From positions 3,782,001 to 3,846,000 of the forward strand of contig NZ_CP080413.1 of NCBI RefSeq assembly GCF_019457475.1: DNA of 64,000 bases, in the 5' to 3' direction. Of the stretch, positions 10,148 through 20,706 are shown one piece after another. Positions within the stretch are counted from its first letter, which is position 1, and each line of letters opens with the position of its first letter. Under the pieces are notes generated by a model, which saw only the letters and a list, made by a program, of their open reading frames with translations, was not told the origin of the DNA and searched no databases. Made by a program: the position numbers and the translations under genes. The stretch comes from Shewanella acanthi. Its GTDB lineage: Bacteria > Pseudomonadota > Gammaproteobacteria > Enterobacterales > Shewanellaceae.

Positions 10148-10993
10148 CTATAAATCCGCTTCTAAACCGAACTTGTAGAGGGCATTCTTCTTCAGGCCGT
10201 GGATTTGTGCGGCAATGGCCGCAGCCTTTTTCAAAGGTAATTCTTCACACAAAAGCTTTAGGGTATTGATAGCCACGGTAGGAATGGCCTCGTCATCGTC
10301 TGCAGCTCGGTGACCATGCACCATTAGCACTATCTCACCCTTTTGCTGATTTGGATCGCTACTCACAGCTGCCAATACGTCAGCCGCTGGGCCTGAGAGG
10401 AAGGTTTCGAAGGTTTTAGTGACTTCACGCGCCATCACTACCTGACGATCATTACCTAAAACCTCGACCATAGTTGTCAGACTGTGCTCGATGCGGTGTG
10501 GTGATTCGTAAAAAATCAATGTGCGCGGATCTTCTTTCAATTCTAAAAGTTTGTCGGCACGCGCCTTTTCCTTCGATGGCAAAAAGCCTTCGAAGGAGAA
10601 ACGATCTGAAGGTAAACCCGATGCACTTAACGCCGTAATCGCGGCGCATGGGCCAGGTAACGGCACCACACGATAACCCGACTGACGCACGTGTAAGACT
10701 AAGTGATAACCAGGGTCAGAAATCAGCGGCGTGCCCGCATCTGAAATCAAGGCAATCGATTGACCTGCCGCTAATTGGTCTACAATCCATTGGGCGCGTG
10801 CGCGTTCGTTATGGTCATGCAGTGCGATGGTTTTCGTCGCAATGCCAAAATGACTGAGTAACTTGCCGCTATGGCGCGTGTCTTCACAGGCGATCAATGC
10901 GACCTGACTGAGCACTTCTATGGCCCGCGGGCTCATGTCCCCCAAATTACCAATGGGAGTGGGAACGATGTAGAGTGCGACGCTTTGGTCCAT
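10148..10993 (-). CDS. rsmI: 16S rRNA (cytidine-1402 2'-O)-methyltransferase RsmI
   Basis: The 281-residue protein has the RsmI/YraL hallmarks: N-terminal [18 protein letters not shown], the [11 protein letters not shown] segment, [13 protein letters not shown], and the [27 protein letters not shown] block. It uses S-adenosylmethionine to methylate the 2'-OH of C1402 in 16S rRNA. It lies divergent from lpoA, exactly as yraL is divergent from yraM in E. coli, with an 88-bp intergenic region between the two starts. The length is near the E. coli protein (286). Confidence 0.96.
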   Translation of the reverse strand: MDQSVALYIVPTPIGNLGDMSPRAIEVLSQVALIACEDTRHSGKLLSHFGIATKTIALHDHNERARAQWIVDQLAAGQSIALISDAGTPLISDPGYHLVLHVRQSGYRVVPLPGPCAAITALSASGLPSDRFSFEGFLPSKEKARADKLLELKEDPRTLIFYESPHRIEHSLTTMVEVLGNDRQVVMAREVTKTFETFLSGPAADVLAAVSSDPNQQKGEIVLMVHGHRAADDDEAIPTVAINTLKLLCEELPLKKAAAIAAQIHGLKKNALYKFGLEADL

Positions 10994-11081
10994 ATATACC
11001 TCTGTAATGACAGTGCCAAGACTTTCGTCAAGCGCAAGAGAAGGTTAAACTAGATACAGCATCTTACCAGAGTGAAGCCCA

Positions 11082-12938
11082 GTGTTAAAAAGCCTGAATA
11101 CAACTAAGTTTATTTCCGTGGCCATTTTATCCGCAGTGTTGGCGGGTTGCGGCAGTTCTACGCCCACCACCAAAGATACTGCCCCCACAGTGGCAACCTC
11201 ATTAGCGACTGCGCCGCTGGCGCCTAATGTCTATTTATCCCAAGCAGCAAATAGCAAAGATCCCGAGCAGCGGGATACTTATTTATTGCTGGCGGCCCAT
11301 TCCTATATCAATGGTAAGGATTTTGCCTCGGCGCAAAAACTACTTAAATCAATGCAAGCGAATTTAAGCCAGACGCCGACGCTGCAGGCCGAGCACAGAT
11401 ATTTAACGTCTCGTGTACTAGAGCACACTGCGGAATATCAAGCTGCGCTGAATGTACTCACTTACCCAAGGTCTTGGGTATTACCTGGCTGGCAAATGGC
11501 CGCATATCATCAACAAAGAGCCCGCTTATTCCAACTGAGTAAGCAACCGATGGAGCAGGCGCGAGAGCTAAGCTTATTAACAACTTATCTTCCCCCTGCG
11601 CAGGCCAATGAAGTTAACAATCAAATCTGGCAGGTGTTACAACCTATGTCAGAGCAAACGGTACAAACCTATACCCGTGAAGCTAGCAATCCAGTCTTTG
11701 CCGGTTGGTTGCAATTGGCCTATATCGCTAAGCATTATGCCGTCGACCCAAGTCAGCTCGTGCGTTATTTAGGTGAATGGCAGAAACAAAATCCCTATCA
11801 CCCTGCCGCGGCAAAATTACCCGCTGATTTAGACAGAGCGCTGAACTCCAAGCCCTATACACCTAAAAACATTGCAGTTTTGTTACCTCTAAGTGGTAGT
11901 CGTGCCAGTGCAGCCAATGCAATTCGCCAGGGTATACTGGCAAGCTATATGGCTAAGCAGAGCGATCAAGTGTCGGTAAACTTTTTCGATACTGCAAATG
12001 GTGCCGTTTCTGCCTATCAACAAGCGGTTAATGCGGGAGCCGAATTTATCATTGGCCCTTTATTGCCGAACGAAATCGAGCAATTACAGGCAATGAACAC
12101 GAGTGCCAGCACGACAGCGCCGAGTGCACCAGTAACCTCGATTCCGCAGCTATTTTTGAATCAGACAGATAAAATCACACCCGATTTCAATAAATTCTAC
12201 TTTGCACTTTCTCCCGCTCAAGAAGCGGCGGATGCAGCAACTCGTATGTACCAAGATGGTGTAACCATACCGCTATTACTCGCCAGTAATGATGCCATCG
12301 GTAAACGTATGGCCGAAAGCTTTATCCAAGCTTGGAAAAAGAAAAGCGATACCCCCGTCGAAGTCTATTACTACGATGGTGGCGATAAAATGAAGACGAC
12401 AGTGCAGGATGCCCTTGGCGTTCGCGATAGTCAGGCGCGTATAGCCCGTATTAAAGAGCTGCTCGGTAATAATGTGCAGGCGGATTTCCGTTCGCGCCAA
12501 GATATTGATGCAATTTATATGATTTCAACGCCACAAGAGTTAACCCTGCTGAAAGCGTTTATCGACGTTAACTTCAGCGTATTTACCCAACCAGTACCGC
12601 TATACACCTCAAGCCGCAGTCGTATTGATAACGAGTCAAGCCAGACTGCTCAGGATTTAAATAACCTGACCATGAGTGATGCCCCATGGCTGATGCAAAA
12701 CAGTGAAGAGAACCTGATGGTGAATAACCTCTGGCCTAACTGGAATAACGGACAAAAACGCCTGTTTGCCATGGGCTATGACGCCATGGATCTGGTGAAT
12801 AAACTCGTTCAAATGCGCTCCTTTAGTGGCTATCAGTTCGATGGCCGCAGCGGGGTGCTCTCGGTCTACCCAGATGGCGTAATCAACCGTCAACTGAGCT
12901 GGGGACGTTATCAAAGGGGCAGTTTCCGTCAGCTATGA
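11082..12938 (+). CDS. lpoA: Penicillin-binding protein activator LpoA
   Basis: The 618-residue lipoprotein starts at a GTG (11082). Its signal peptide ends in the lipobox LAGC (Cys at about 23). Residues about 45-255 are a helical, TPR-like domain; about 265-610 resemble a type I periplasmic-binding fold ([49 protein letters not shown]). LpoA in the outer membrane activates PBP1a, whose gene mrcA lies at 29114. It heads an operon with yraN, diaA and dolP in E. coli order. A Ser/Thr/Ala-rich insert (about 345-360, [15 protein letters not shown]) occurs in the middle of the binding-fold domain. Confidence 0.94.
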   Translation: MLKSLNTTKFISVAILSAVLAGCGSSTPTTKDTAPTVATSLATAPLAPNVYLSQAANSKDPEQRDTYLLLAAHSYINGKDFASAQKLLKSMQANLSQTPTLQAEHRYLTSRVLEHTAEYQAALNVLTYPRSWVLPGWQMAAYHQQRARLFQLSKQPMEQARELSLLTTYLPPAQANEVNNQIWQVLQPMSEQTVQTYTREASNPVFAGWLQLAYIAKHYAVDPSQLVRYLGEWQKQNPYHPAAAKLPADLDRALNSKPYTPKNIAVLLPLSGSRASAANAIRQGILASYMAKQSDQVSVNFFDTANGAVSAYQQAVNAGAEFIIGPLLPNEIEQLQAMNTSASTTAPSAPVTSIPQLFLNQTDKITPDFNKFYFALSPAQEAADAATRMYQDGVTIPLLLASNDAIGKRMAESFIQAWKKKSDTPVEVYYYDGGDKMKTTVQDALGVRDSQARIARIKELLGNNVQADFRSRQDIDAIYMISTPQELTLLKAFIDVNFSVFTQPVPLYTSSRSRIDNESSQTAQDLNNLTMSDAPWLMQNSEENLMVNNLWPNWNNGQKRLFAMGYDAMDLVNKLVQMRSFSGYQFDGRSGVLSVYPDGVINRQLSWGRYQRGSFRQL

Positions 12939-13261
12939 CACTTGGACAGCAGGCTGAAACACTCGCCCAACATTACTTGGAACAACAAGGCTTAAGCTTT
13001 GTCGAACGTAATGTCCGCTATCCCTTTGGAGAAATCGACTTAGTGATGCGCCAAGCGCGCCAATGGATATTTGTTGAAGTTAAATATCGCTCATCAAATC
13101 AGTTTGGCGGAGCATTACAAGCACTTAGCAAGGCACAAATTGGTAGGGTTCGGATGGCCGCCAGCCATTATCTGCAGCAGCATAAGCTTGACGTACCCTG
13201 TCGGTTCGATGTCGTCGCCATTGATGGCACACAAATCCAATGGCTAGTCGATGCCTTTTAA
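12935..13261 (+). CDS. yraN: YraN (UPF0102) family protein
   Basis: The 108-residue protein overlaps the lpoA stop codon by ATGA, implying translational coupling. It carries the UPF0102 pattern [34 protein letters not shown] and [11 protein letters not shown], i.e. an endonuclease-like fold with the E-x10-x-E-V-K-Y-R-type core (Asp/Glu and Lys catalytic set). The biochemical role is not settled. It is somewhat shorter at the C-terminus than the E. coli protein (131 residues). Confidence 0.92.
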   Translation: MTLGQQAETLAQHYLEQQGLSFVERNVRYPFGEIDLVMRQARQWIFVEVKYRSSNQFGGALQALSKAQIGRVRMAASHYLQQHKLDVPCRFDVVAIDGTQIQWLVDAF

Positions 13262-13339
13262 ACGAATTGTAAGACAAAGCCAATCGAATTATTTTTAACG
13301 CTAATGCCTCAACTCCCTCGGGGAAATATGGCATCATAG

Positions 13340-14523
<1,184 letters not shown>

Positions 14524-14530
14524 GTTCCTA

Positions 14531-14566
14531 GAGCCTAAATTAACCGAAGTGTTTTGATTTAGGCTC
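14531..14566 (+). terminator. Probable terminator of the lpoA-dolP operon
   Basis: A 10-bp perfect stem (14531-14540 with 14557-14566), a 16-nt loop and a following ATTTTC. The T-run is short, so termination may be partial. Confidence 0.55.
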
Positions 14567-14581
14567 ATTTTCAGCTTCTAT

Positions 14582-15490
14582 TTATCCGTTGTCACCCCGC
14601 AGCTGCACCATCGCCTTTGATGTTTTAGCGTTCCCCCTTGAAAATCTCGCAACGATTACCCCAATCCAAGGCAAAAGTAATGACGGCAATACAATCATTG
14701 CTGCGCCTAACCAACTTAAGTCGTCGAGCCACTCGTCAAATAACAGCCAACCCAAAAACACAATAAACAGGAGACCCGCATACTCCGCAATGGCGATATC
14801 ACTCGCCTGCGCTTTACGGTAGGCCAATACGCACAGCCAGTGATAGCTGAGTAAACAAAGATTACTTAGCAGTGCAACCGCTAAAAGCCCCCAACTTAGC
14901 TCACCTAGGCCTTGAATCCACACAATCATTAACGTCGCAGGGATCCCAAGCAGGTTATAAAGCATCAATGGCATAACAGGATGCTCGGCATAGGGGAGTT
15001 TCTTCAGACTCAGTTGATTTACCGCAAAGGTGAAAGCAGCAAATAACACCGCAATACCAAACCAATTCATCTCACTAGGGCGCAAAATAATCAGCACCCC
15101 GATAAACCCCAGAACAGTACAGGCAATTTGCCCCGCGCTAATACGCTCACGTAAAAACCAAAATCCCATCAGGATGATCATTAACGGTGCGGTATAAAAC
15201 AACGAGCTAACCGTCGCCAATGGCAAAGCCATCAAGCCGATAATCAAACACACAGCACCTATTGAACCAATATTGGCGCGCCATAGATGAATAGTAACAT
15301 TCGAAGTAGTTGGCCGACCTACATACAACCAAATTGGCAATAACATCAACATCGATGTGAGTTGGCGTACCAATAGAAAAGTGCCCGCTTGAGCGTCTTC
15401 GGGTAACCACTTAACCGACACGTCATAAAAAGCACTAAAGAGGTTGCCCACTACCAATAAAACCAAACCAATGACTACAGGGCGCTGCAT
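14582..15490 (-). CDS. EamA/DMT-family transporter
   Basis: The 302-residue protein has ten hydrophobic segments in two EamA repeats (about 1-137 and about 147-285), as in DMT-family drug/metabolite exporters. The ATG at 15490 is chosen because it has a GGGAT-type ribosome site, and a TTG further up adds only a polar 17-residue leader. The substrate is unknown. It is divergent from a LysR regulator gene (start at 15608); such pairs are often regulator and target, but this is inference. A basic C-terminal tail follows the last helix. Confidence 0.85.
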   Translation of the reverse strand: MQRPVVIGLVLLVVGNLFSAFYDVSVKWLPEDAQAGTFLLVRQLTSMLMLLPIWLYVGRPTTSNVTIHLWRANIGSIGAVCLIIGLMALPLATVSSLFYTAPLMIILMGFWFLRERISAGQIACTVLGFIGVLIILRPSEMNWFGIAVLFAAFTFAVNQLSLKKLPYAEHPVMPLMLYNLLGIPATLMIVWIQGLGELSWGLLAVALLSNLCLLSYHWLCVLAYRKAQASDIAIAEYAGLLFIVFLGWLLFDEWLDDLSWLGAAMIVLPSLLLPWIGVIVARFSRGNAKTSKAMVQLRGDNG

Positions 15491-15607
15491 TTTAATATCC
15501 CAAAATCCGAATGGCGGCATGATAATGTGAGCTTTGTACAAACTGAAATGATGCTTTCTAATGATAGATGAATTAGATTCATATTAAATTGTGAATATCG
15601 AGTCCCT

Positions 15608-16483
15608 ATGAGAAAGCTTCCACCACTGAGGGCACTGCAGGTGTTTGAGGCTGCCGCGCGCCAACAGCATTTTTCCAAAGCTGCTGAGGAGTTATTTGTT
15701 ACTCAGAGCGCCGTCTCACACCAAGTACGCGTATTAGAAGAATACTTTGGCGAACAACTGTTTGATCGCCAAGGACGCAAACTACAACTGACCCCTAAAG
15801 GGCAAAACTTGTTCGTGGAATTAGAGCGCATCTTCAATGAACTAGGCGATCTGAATCTTAAACTCCGTGATACCCCCAATCAGCAGATAAGCCTCGCGGT
15901 TTACAGCTCGTTCGCCGTGAAATGGCTGATACCGCGTCTGGCAGACTTTAGGCGTCAATATCCTAGTGTCAAAATTCGCCTCGAAATGATCACTCAAGAT
16001 CCCGATCTCAGTACCAATACGGCGGACATTTTTATTGCGGGGAAGCTAAATCAACGGGGCTACTGGCAGCAGTTATTACACAAGGAAAGACTTATCCCAG
16101 TCTGCAGCCCCAGTTTTTACCCTAAGTGGCGTGATATTAACTTAAGCAATTTTCAGCAGCAGGCATTAATCATTGTAGATGAAGGGCCGCTCGGGCTGGA
16201 TTGGCATAAGTGGTCGGCGGCGCATCAAATACAGCTAAATAACGAGCAGCAACATATTTTTAGCCATGTGGTTATGGCGATTGAAGCGGCGATTGCCGGA
16301 CAAGGGCTCGCACTCGTGCCTGACTTTATGGTCACTGGAGATATAGATACAGGTCGACTGGTAGCGGTTAATCTTCCTGACGTGCATACGGGATTTGAGT
16401 TTAATTTTCTGTGTAAGCAGCGGCGTTTATCTGAGCCCGCCATTGCCGCCTTTTCTTCTTGGCTTAAAACCCAAGCCTCATAG
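15608..16483 (+). CDS. LysR-family transcriptional regulator (GcvA-like)
   Basis: The 291-residue protein has a typical LysR winged-helix domain (LPPLRALQVFEAAARQQHFSKAAEELFVTQSAVSHQVRVLEEYFGEQLFDR-like, about 4-55) and an effector-binding domain (about 90-290). The PPLRAL start and the SVYSSFAVKWLIPRLADFR-like segment are typical of the GcvA/AmpR-like group. It is divergent from the DMT transporter with 117 bp between the starts, the usual arrangement for a LysR protein controlling its neighbour. The effector is not predictable. Confidence 0.9.
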   Translation: MRKLPPLRALQVFEAAARQQHFSKAAEELFVTQSAVSHQVRVLEEYFGEQLFDRQGRKLQLTPKGQNLFVELERIFNELGDLNLKLRDTPNQQISLAVYSSFAVKWLIPRLADFRRQYPSVKIRLEMITQDPDLSTNTADIFIAGKLNQRGYWQQLLHKERLIPVCSPSFYPKWRDINLSNFQQQALIIVDEGPLGLDWHKWSAAHQIQLNNEQQHIFSHVVMAIEAAIAGQGLALVPDFMVTGDIDTGRLVAVNLPDVHTGFEFNFLCKQRRLSEPAIAAFSSWLKTQAS

Positions 16484-16506
16484 AAATAGCATCTGCTTGA
16501 GAATAA

Positions 16507-16540
16507 AAAACCGCCACTAACGCAGGTTAGCGGCGGTTTT
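16507..16540. terminator. Bidirectional terminator between the LysR gene and trpS
   Basis: A 15-bp stem with one A/C mismatch (16507-16521 with about 16526-16540), a short loop, and A/T tracts on both sides. It separates convergent genes. Confidence 0.85.
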
Positions 16541-16562
16541 ATTCAATTCTCTTGTTGTTAGA

Positions 16563-17561
16563 TTAGACTAACAGACCAATCTTTTCGTATACCTTTTTCA
16601 GGGTCACTTCGGCGCGTGCCTGTGCGTTTTCAGCGCCGGCTTTCATCACTTGGTCAAGATAAGCGCGATCTGCACGTAGCGCACGGTAACGCTCCTGCAG
16701 TGGCTCTAACATGCCAACGACGGCTTCACCCGCAGCACCTTTTAAATGACCATACATTTTGCCTTCAAACTCGGCTTCGAGGCTGGCAATGCTTTGACCT
16801 GTGATACCCGACATTAGGCTTAGCAGGTTAGATACACCAGGCTTGTTTTCCATATCGAAACGCACGACTGGCGGCTCATCGCTGTCGGTCATGGCTTTCT
16901 TGAGTTTCTTCATGACCGCTTTTGGATCTTCAAGCAGACCAATCACGTTGTTACGGTTATCGTCTGATTTAGACATCTTCTTCAGAGGATCCTGCAGCGA
17001 CATCACTTTAGCGCCATGCTCAGGAATAAATGGCTCAGGAATTGTGAAGGTCTCGCCATAAGCATTGTTAAAGCGCGTCGCAATATCACGGGTCAGTTCT
17101 AAGTGCTGCTTCTGATCTTGGCCCACTGGAATCGCATTCGCTTGATAAAGCAGAATATCGGCCGCCATCAGCACAGGGTAACCGAACAGACCCACGTTGA
17201 TGTTATTAGCGTGCTTTTGCGACTTGTCCTTAAACTGGGTCATACGGCTTAGCTCACCCATTTGGGTGTAGCAGTTTAAGGCCCAACCTAACTGAGTGTG
17301 TTGTGGCACTTGAGACTGAATAAATACAGTGCTCTTTTTCGGGTCAACGCCGCAGGCTAAATACAGGGCTAAGGTATCTAAACAGGCCTCACGCAGCGCC
17401 TGTGGATCCTGACGTACAGTAATAGCATGTAAATCGACCACGCAATACAGGCAGTCGTGGCTATCTTGCATCGCAACCCATTGACGCAATGCACCCATGT
17501 AGTTACCTATGGTTAATTCGCCGGACGGCTGTGCACCGCTGAGTACTATGGGTTTAGTCAT
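16563..17561 (-). CDS. trpS: Tryptophanyl-tRNA synthetase
   Basis: The 332-residue class I synthetase starts [20 protein letters not shown], with TIGN as the HIGH-type motif, and contains KMSKS ([12 protein letters not shown], about residue 195). It charges tRNA-Trp. The ATG at 17561 is chosen because it matches the N-terminus of the E. coli enzyme (334 residues), rather than the ATG at 17579 that adds six residues. It follows gph by 44 bp and ends the rpe-gph-trpS operon. Confidence 0.97.
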   Translation of the reverse strand: MTKPIVLSGAQPSGELTIGNYMGALRQWVAMQDSHDCLYCVVDLHAITVRQDPQALREACLDTLALYLACGVDPKKSTVFIQSQVPQHTQLGWALNCYTQMGELSRMTQFKDKSQKHANNINVGLFGYPVLMAADILLYQANAIPVGQDQKQHLELTRDIATRFNNAYGETFTIPEPFIPEHGAKVMSLQDPLKKMSKSDDNRNNVIGLLEDPKAVMKKLKKAMTDSDEPPVVRFDMENKPGVSNLLSLMSGITGQSIASLEAEFEGKMYGHLKGAAGEAVVGMLEPLQERYRALRADRAYLDQVMKAGAENAQARAEVTLKKVYEKIGLLV

Positions 17562-17604
17562 TACGTCATTGCTCCACATTAAATATAAGAATCGATTAAG
17601 CTAA

Positions 17605-18306
17605 CTAGGCAATTGATACCCAGTTTAAAATCTCAGCAAACTGCTGACACACGGCATTAGGGCCTGCAAGGCCAATATCTTCACCGTAGTTGTAGCCATA
17701 GGTCAAGCCGATTGATGCAACACCCGCCGCTTTCGCCGCGAAAATGTCATTTTTTGAATCACCTACCATCAATAACTGCGACGGTTCTAACTGCCACTCG
17801 TTGAGAAGGTGAGTTAATGGCAAGGGATCTGGCTTCATCTTCTCGAGGGTGTCACCACCAAGTACCACAGTAAAAAATTCACTCAACTTAAAGGCTTCGA
17901 GTAATGGCAGGGTAAATCGATAGGGTTTGTTAGTGACCACAGCTAACTGATAGCCTGCATCAAACAAGGCCTGCAACACGCGATGCACATCAGCATAAAG
18001 CGCGCTGTGCTTCTCTAGGTTTTCTTGGTATTGCTGCATAAAGGTTGGCATGGCAGCATCGAGTGCAGCTTCTTCCACATCTCGGCCAAGGGCATGGGTC
18101 ATGGCGCGTCGCATCAGCATTTTCGCGCCATTCCCCACCCAGGTCCTCACTTGGGCCTCTGTGCAATTTACTAAACCAAGCTTACTCAAGGTAGCTTGGG
18201 TAGCAACCGCAAGGTCGGGCACACTGTCGATGAGTGTACCGTCAAGATCAAAGGCGATCGCTTTAATTTGTCCCCAATTGCTTTGCTGTTGCACACCCTG
18301 TGACAT
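17605..18306 (-). CDS. gph: Phosphoglycolate phosphatase
   Basis: The 233-residue HAD-superfamily protein has the catalytic motif I FDLDGTLIDSVPDL (about 18-31), motif II VVTNKP, and motif III/IV MVGDSKNDIFAAKAAG. It dephosphorylates 2-phosphoglycolate. Its start codon shares one A with the rpe stop (TAATG), so the two are translationally coupled, in E. coli order rpe-gph-trpS. Confidence 0.95.
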   Translation of the reverse strand: MSQGVQQQSNWGQIKAIAFDLDGTLIDSVPDLAVATQATLSKLGLVNCTEAQVRTWVGNGAKMLMRRAMTHALGRDVEEAALDAAMPTFMQQYQENLEKHSALYADVHRVLQALFDAGYQLAVVTNKPYRFTLPLLEAFKLSEFFTVVLGGDTLEKMKPDPLPLTHLLNEWQLEPSQLLMVGDSKNDIFAAKAAGVASIGLTYGYNYGEDIGLAGPNAVCQQFAEILNWVSIA

Positions 18307-18983
18307 TAGTTAGACTCAACCTTAGCAAGTTCGGCACGCATTTCATCGACGACCGCTTTGTAATCTGGCTTGCCAAAGATAGCCGAGCCTGCCACAAACA
18401 TATCGGCACCCGCGGCAGCGATTTCGGCGATGTTATCGACCTTAACGCCACCATCGACTTCTAAGCGAATATCAAAACCGCTGGCGTCGATTCGGGCACG
18501 CACTTCACGCAGTTTATCTAAGGTCGATGGAATGAAAGACTGACCGCCAAATCCTGGGTTTACCGACATCAGCAGGATCACATCTAACTTATCCATCACG
18601 TAGTCAAGGTAATGCAGTGGTGTTGCAGGGTTAAACACTAAGCCTGCCTTACAACCTGACTCTTTAATCAGTTGTAGTGAACGGTCTAAGTGCTCTGAGG
18701 CTTCAGGGTGGAAGGTGATAATCGAAGCACCGGCTTTAGCAAAGTCAGGAATAATGCGATCGACGGGTTTTACCATTAAATGCACATCGATTTCGGCGGT
18801 GATGCCGTAATCGCGCAGCGCTTTACACACCATAGGGCCAAAGGTCAGGTTGGGCACATAGTGATTATCCATCACATCAAAGTGCACTACGTCAGCACCC
18901 GCATCTAATACGGCTTTAACATCGTCACCTAAACGGGCGAAATCAGCGGATAAAATTGATGGAGCAATAAGAAATGGGCGCAT
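18306..18983 (-). CDS. rpe: Ribulose-phosphate 3-epimerase
   Basis: The 225-residue TIM-barrel protein has the family signatures [33 protein letters not shown] and [13 protein letters not shown], and EVDGGV near the C-terminus. It interconverts ribulose 5-phosphate and xylulose 5-phosphate in the pentose phosphate pathway. Length matches E. coli (225). First gene of rpe-gph-trpS, but separated from dam by two plus-strand genes rather than following it directly. Confidence 0.97.
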   Translation of the reverse strand: MRPFLIAPSILSADFARLGDDVKAVLDAGADVVHFDVMDNHYVPNLTFGPMVCKALRDYGITAEIDVHLMVKPVDRIIPDFAKAGASIITFHPEASEHLDRSLQLIKESGCKAGLVFNPATPLHYLDYVMDKLDVILLMSVNPGFGGQSFIPSTLDKLREVRARIDASGFDIRLEVDGGVKVDNIAEIAAAGADMFVAGSAIFGKPDYKAVVDEMRAELAKVESN

Positions 18984-19169
18984 GGGACACTCGCAACTAT
19001 TGGATAAAAAGTGCCTTATTTTACCCCGAGCCTTGCCCTGCCTCTATAGCCATGACCACATTTATCACCTGTAAAAGTCAGATTAATACCGCGTGGCCTG
19101 TAAACAACTTTGCCCAAAGGTCTTTATAATCTATAGATTGGAAAAACTTTACCAAGGATTGATAAATTA

Positions 19170-19200
19170 TTGTTCATAAACTGAGCGAGTTTGTTATAAT
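19170..19200 (+). promoter_or_regulatory. Candidate sigma-70 promoter
   Basis: A perfect TATAAT (19195-19200) lies 39 bp before the next plus-strand start codon. TTGTTC (19170-19175, 19-bp spacer) or TTCATA (19173-19178, 16-bp spacer) could be the -35 element; neither is strong. Confidence 0.5.
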
Positions 19201-19239
19201 CGCGTCGCAATCTTATTAAGTCATTTCAAGGGTCGTAGC

Positions 19240-19605
19240 ATGAAGGGACGGTTAACTCAGGTTTCACATATATTAGGTTCGGTGACCTTTAAATCCGCTA
19301 TGATGTTGACATTCACTGCGGTTGTTGTCGCTTCATTAGCCTATGGTATGGAAAAGCTAACCCAGAATGATGAGACCACAGCCTGTAGTTGTAGTAATGA
19401 TGTAAGCTACAACAATAGCCTCCCGAGCAGCCATCCTAATAATCGCTGTGCGACCCAAGCGCAAACCCTCAGCTGGAAGACTTGGCTTACAGGTAAAAAT
19501 CGTTCCAGCCAGTTCCATTTTGTCGATTTGCTCGAACTGCTTCACGGTCATAAAGATAAACCCATTGATGACCTTAAACCAACCAACTCCAATATGTCCT
19601 ATTAA
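19240..19605 (+). CDS. Membrane-anchored protein of unknown function
   Basis: The 121-residue protein has one hydrophobic segment (about 18-36, FKSAMMLTFTAVVVASLAYG), after a short basic N-terminus, so it may be an uncleaved signal anchor. The region beyond contains a CSC pair and a third Cys (about 47-49 and 68). I do not recognise the family. It is translationally coupled by TAATG to the DUF2970 gene. These two genes lie on the plus strand between dam and rpe. Confidence 0.65.
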   Translation: MKGRLTQVSHILGSVTFKSAMMLTFTAVVVASLAYGMEKLTQNDETTACSCSNDVSYNNSLPSSHPNNRCATQAQTLSWKTWLTGKNRSSQFHFVDLLELLHGHKDKPIDDLKPTNSNMSY

Positions 19606-19790
19606 TGTTAGGGCGCATTTGGCAGATATTTCACAGTACCATAGCCGCCTTTTTTGGGGTGCAGTCAGATAAAAATCGCCGTCGAGATTTTGCGACTGAT
19701 TCTCCCATGCCCTATATCCTAATGGGAATTGTACTAGCAATCGCACTAGTCTTGAGTTTGATCTTTTTAGTCAGTCGAGTTGTGAACTAA
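19605..19790 (+). CDS. DUF2970 family small membrane protein
   Basis: A 61-residue protein with the DUF2970 layout: a short N-terminal segment ending in AAFFGVQSDKNRRRDF, then one strong membrane helix (about 36-58). The function is unknown. The ATG overlaps the previous stop codon (TAATG). Confidence 0.8.
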   Translation: MLGRIWQIFHSTIAAFFGVQSDKNRRRDFATDSPMPYILMGIVLAIALVLSLIFLVSRVVN

Positions 19791-19812
19791 GCCTAAACAC
19801 AGGCCAAGCAAC

Positions 19813-20652
19813 TTAATCCTCTTGGGGATCGTAGTTCTCATCATAAACCGCAATTAACTCATCAACCTTATTACGACCACTGCCATTTTGGCTAATATTG
19901 CGTTGCACTTGGATTTTCGCAAGATGGGCACCACGGTAGAGCTCACGTGTGAGCGGAATATCATGGTTACTGATAATGACAGGAATCCCCTGTTCTATCG
20001 CCATATGGCGTGAATAACGGGCAAGCAGCGCTTGGTCATCGAGACTAAACCCCGCCCCCACATAGGTCGTGAAACTAGCAGTAGTGGACAAAGGTGCATA
20101 GGGAGGATCGCAGTAGATAACATCCCCCGCTTGAATTTGCTCGAAGGCCTTCTCATAGCCAATGCACTTAAACTCGGCGTACTGAGCCTTTTCCGAAAAG
20201 GCTAAAATTTCCTTTTCAGGGAAATAGGGCTTTTTGTACGAACCAAAGGGTACGTTAAATCCACCCTTACGGTTATAACGGCATAACCCATTGAAACCAT
20301 GACGATTTAAATACAAGAAATACACTGAGCGCTGGAAAGGATCGCGGGATTTATTAAAATCAGTACGGACGCGGTAGTAGGCATCTTTCTGATTCATCTC
20401 ATCGACGAACAGCTTTTTGGCAGCAGCGATATACTCACTCGGTCTTTCTTTAACGATATTATAGAGATTGATGAGATCCTGATTGATGTCGCAGAGCAAA
20501 TAGCTCGGATAATCCGTGTTAAGAAAAACCGAACCCGCCCCCACAAAGGGCTCCACTAAACGCTCGCCCGCAGGTAAGTAGTTAGCCAACTCATCCACCA
20601 ATTTAAATTTTCCACCCGCCCATTTCAGGAAGGCTCTATGTTTTTTTATCAT
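19813..20652 (-). CDS. dam: DNA adenine methylase (GATC)
   Basis: The 279-residue class alpha methyltransferase has the SAM-binding motif LKWAGGKFKLVDEL (about 9-22) and FVGAGSVFLN, and the catalytic DPPY (IYCDPPYAPLS, about 181-190). It methylates adenine in GATC and so sets strand discrimination, replication timing and some promoter states. It is the last gene of aroK-aroB-damX-dam, 54 bp after damX. Confidence 0.97.
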   Translation of the reverse strand: MIKKHRAFLKWAGGKFKLVDELANYLPAGERLVEPFVGAGSVFLNTDYPSYLLCDINQDLINLYNIVKERPSEYIAAAKKLFVDEMNQKDAYYRVRTDFNKSRDPFQRSVYFLYLNRHGFNGLCRYNRKGGFNVPFGSYKKPYFPEKEILAFSEKAQYAEFKCIGYEKAFEQIQAGDVIYCDPPYAPLSTTASFTTYVGAGFSLDDQALLARYSRHMAIEQGIPVIISNHDIPLTRELYRGAHLAKIQVQRNISQNGSGRNKVDELIAVYDENYDPQED

Positions 20653-20706
20653 TTAACTTGATGAATACCGACAAAAAGAAAGGTCATGATTGTACTCTGT
20701 TTATTC

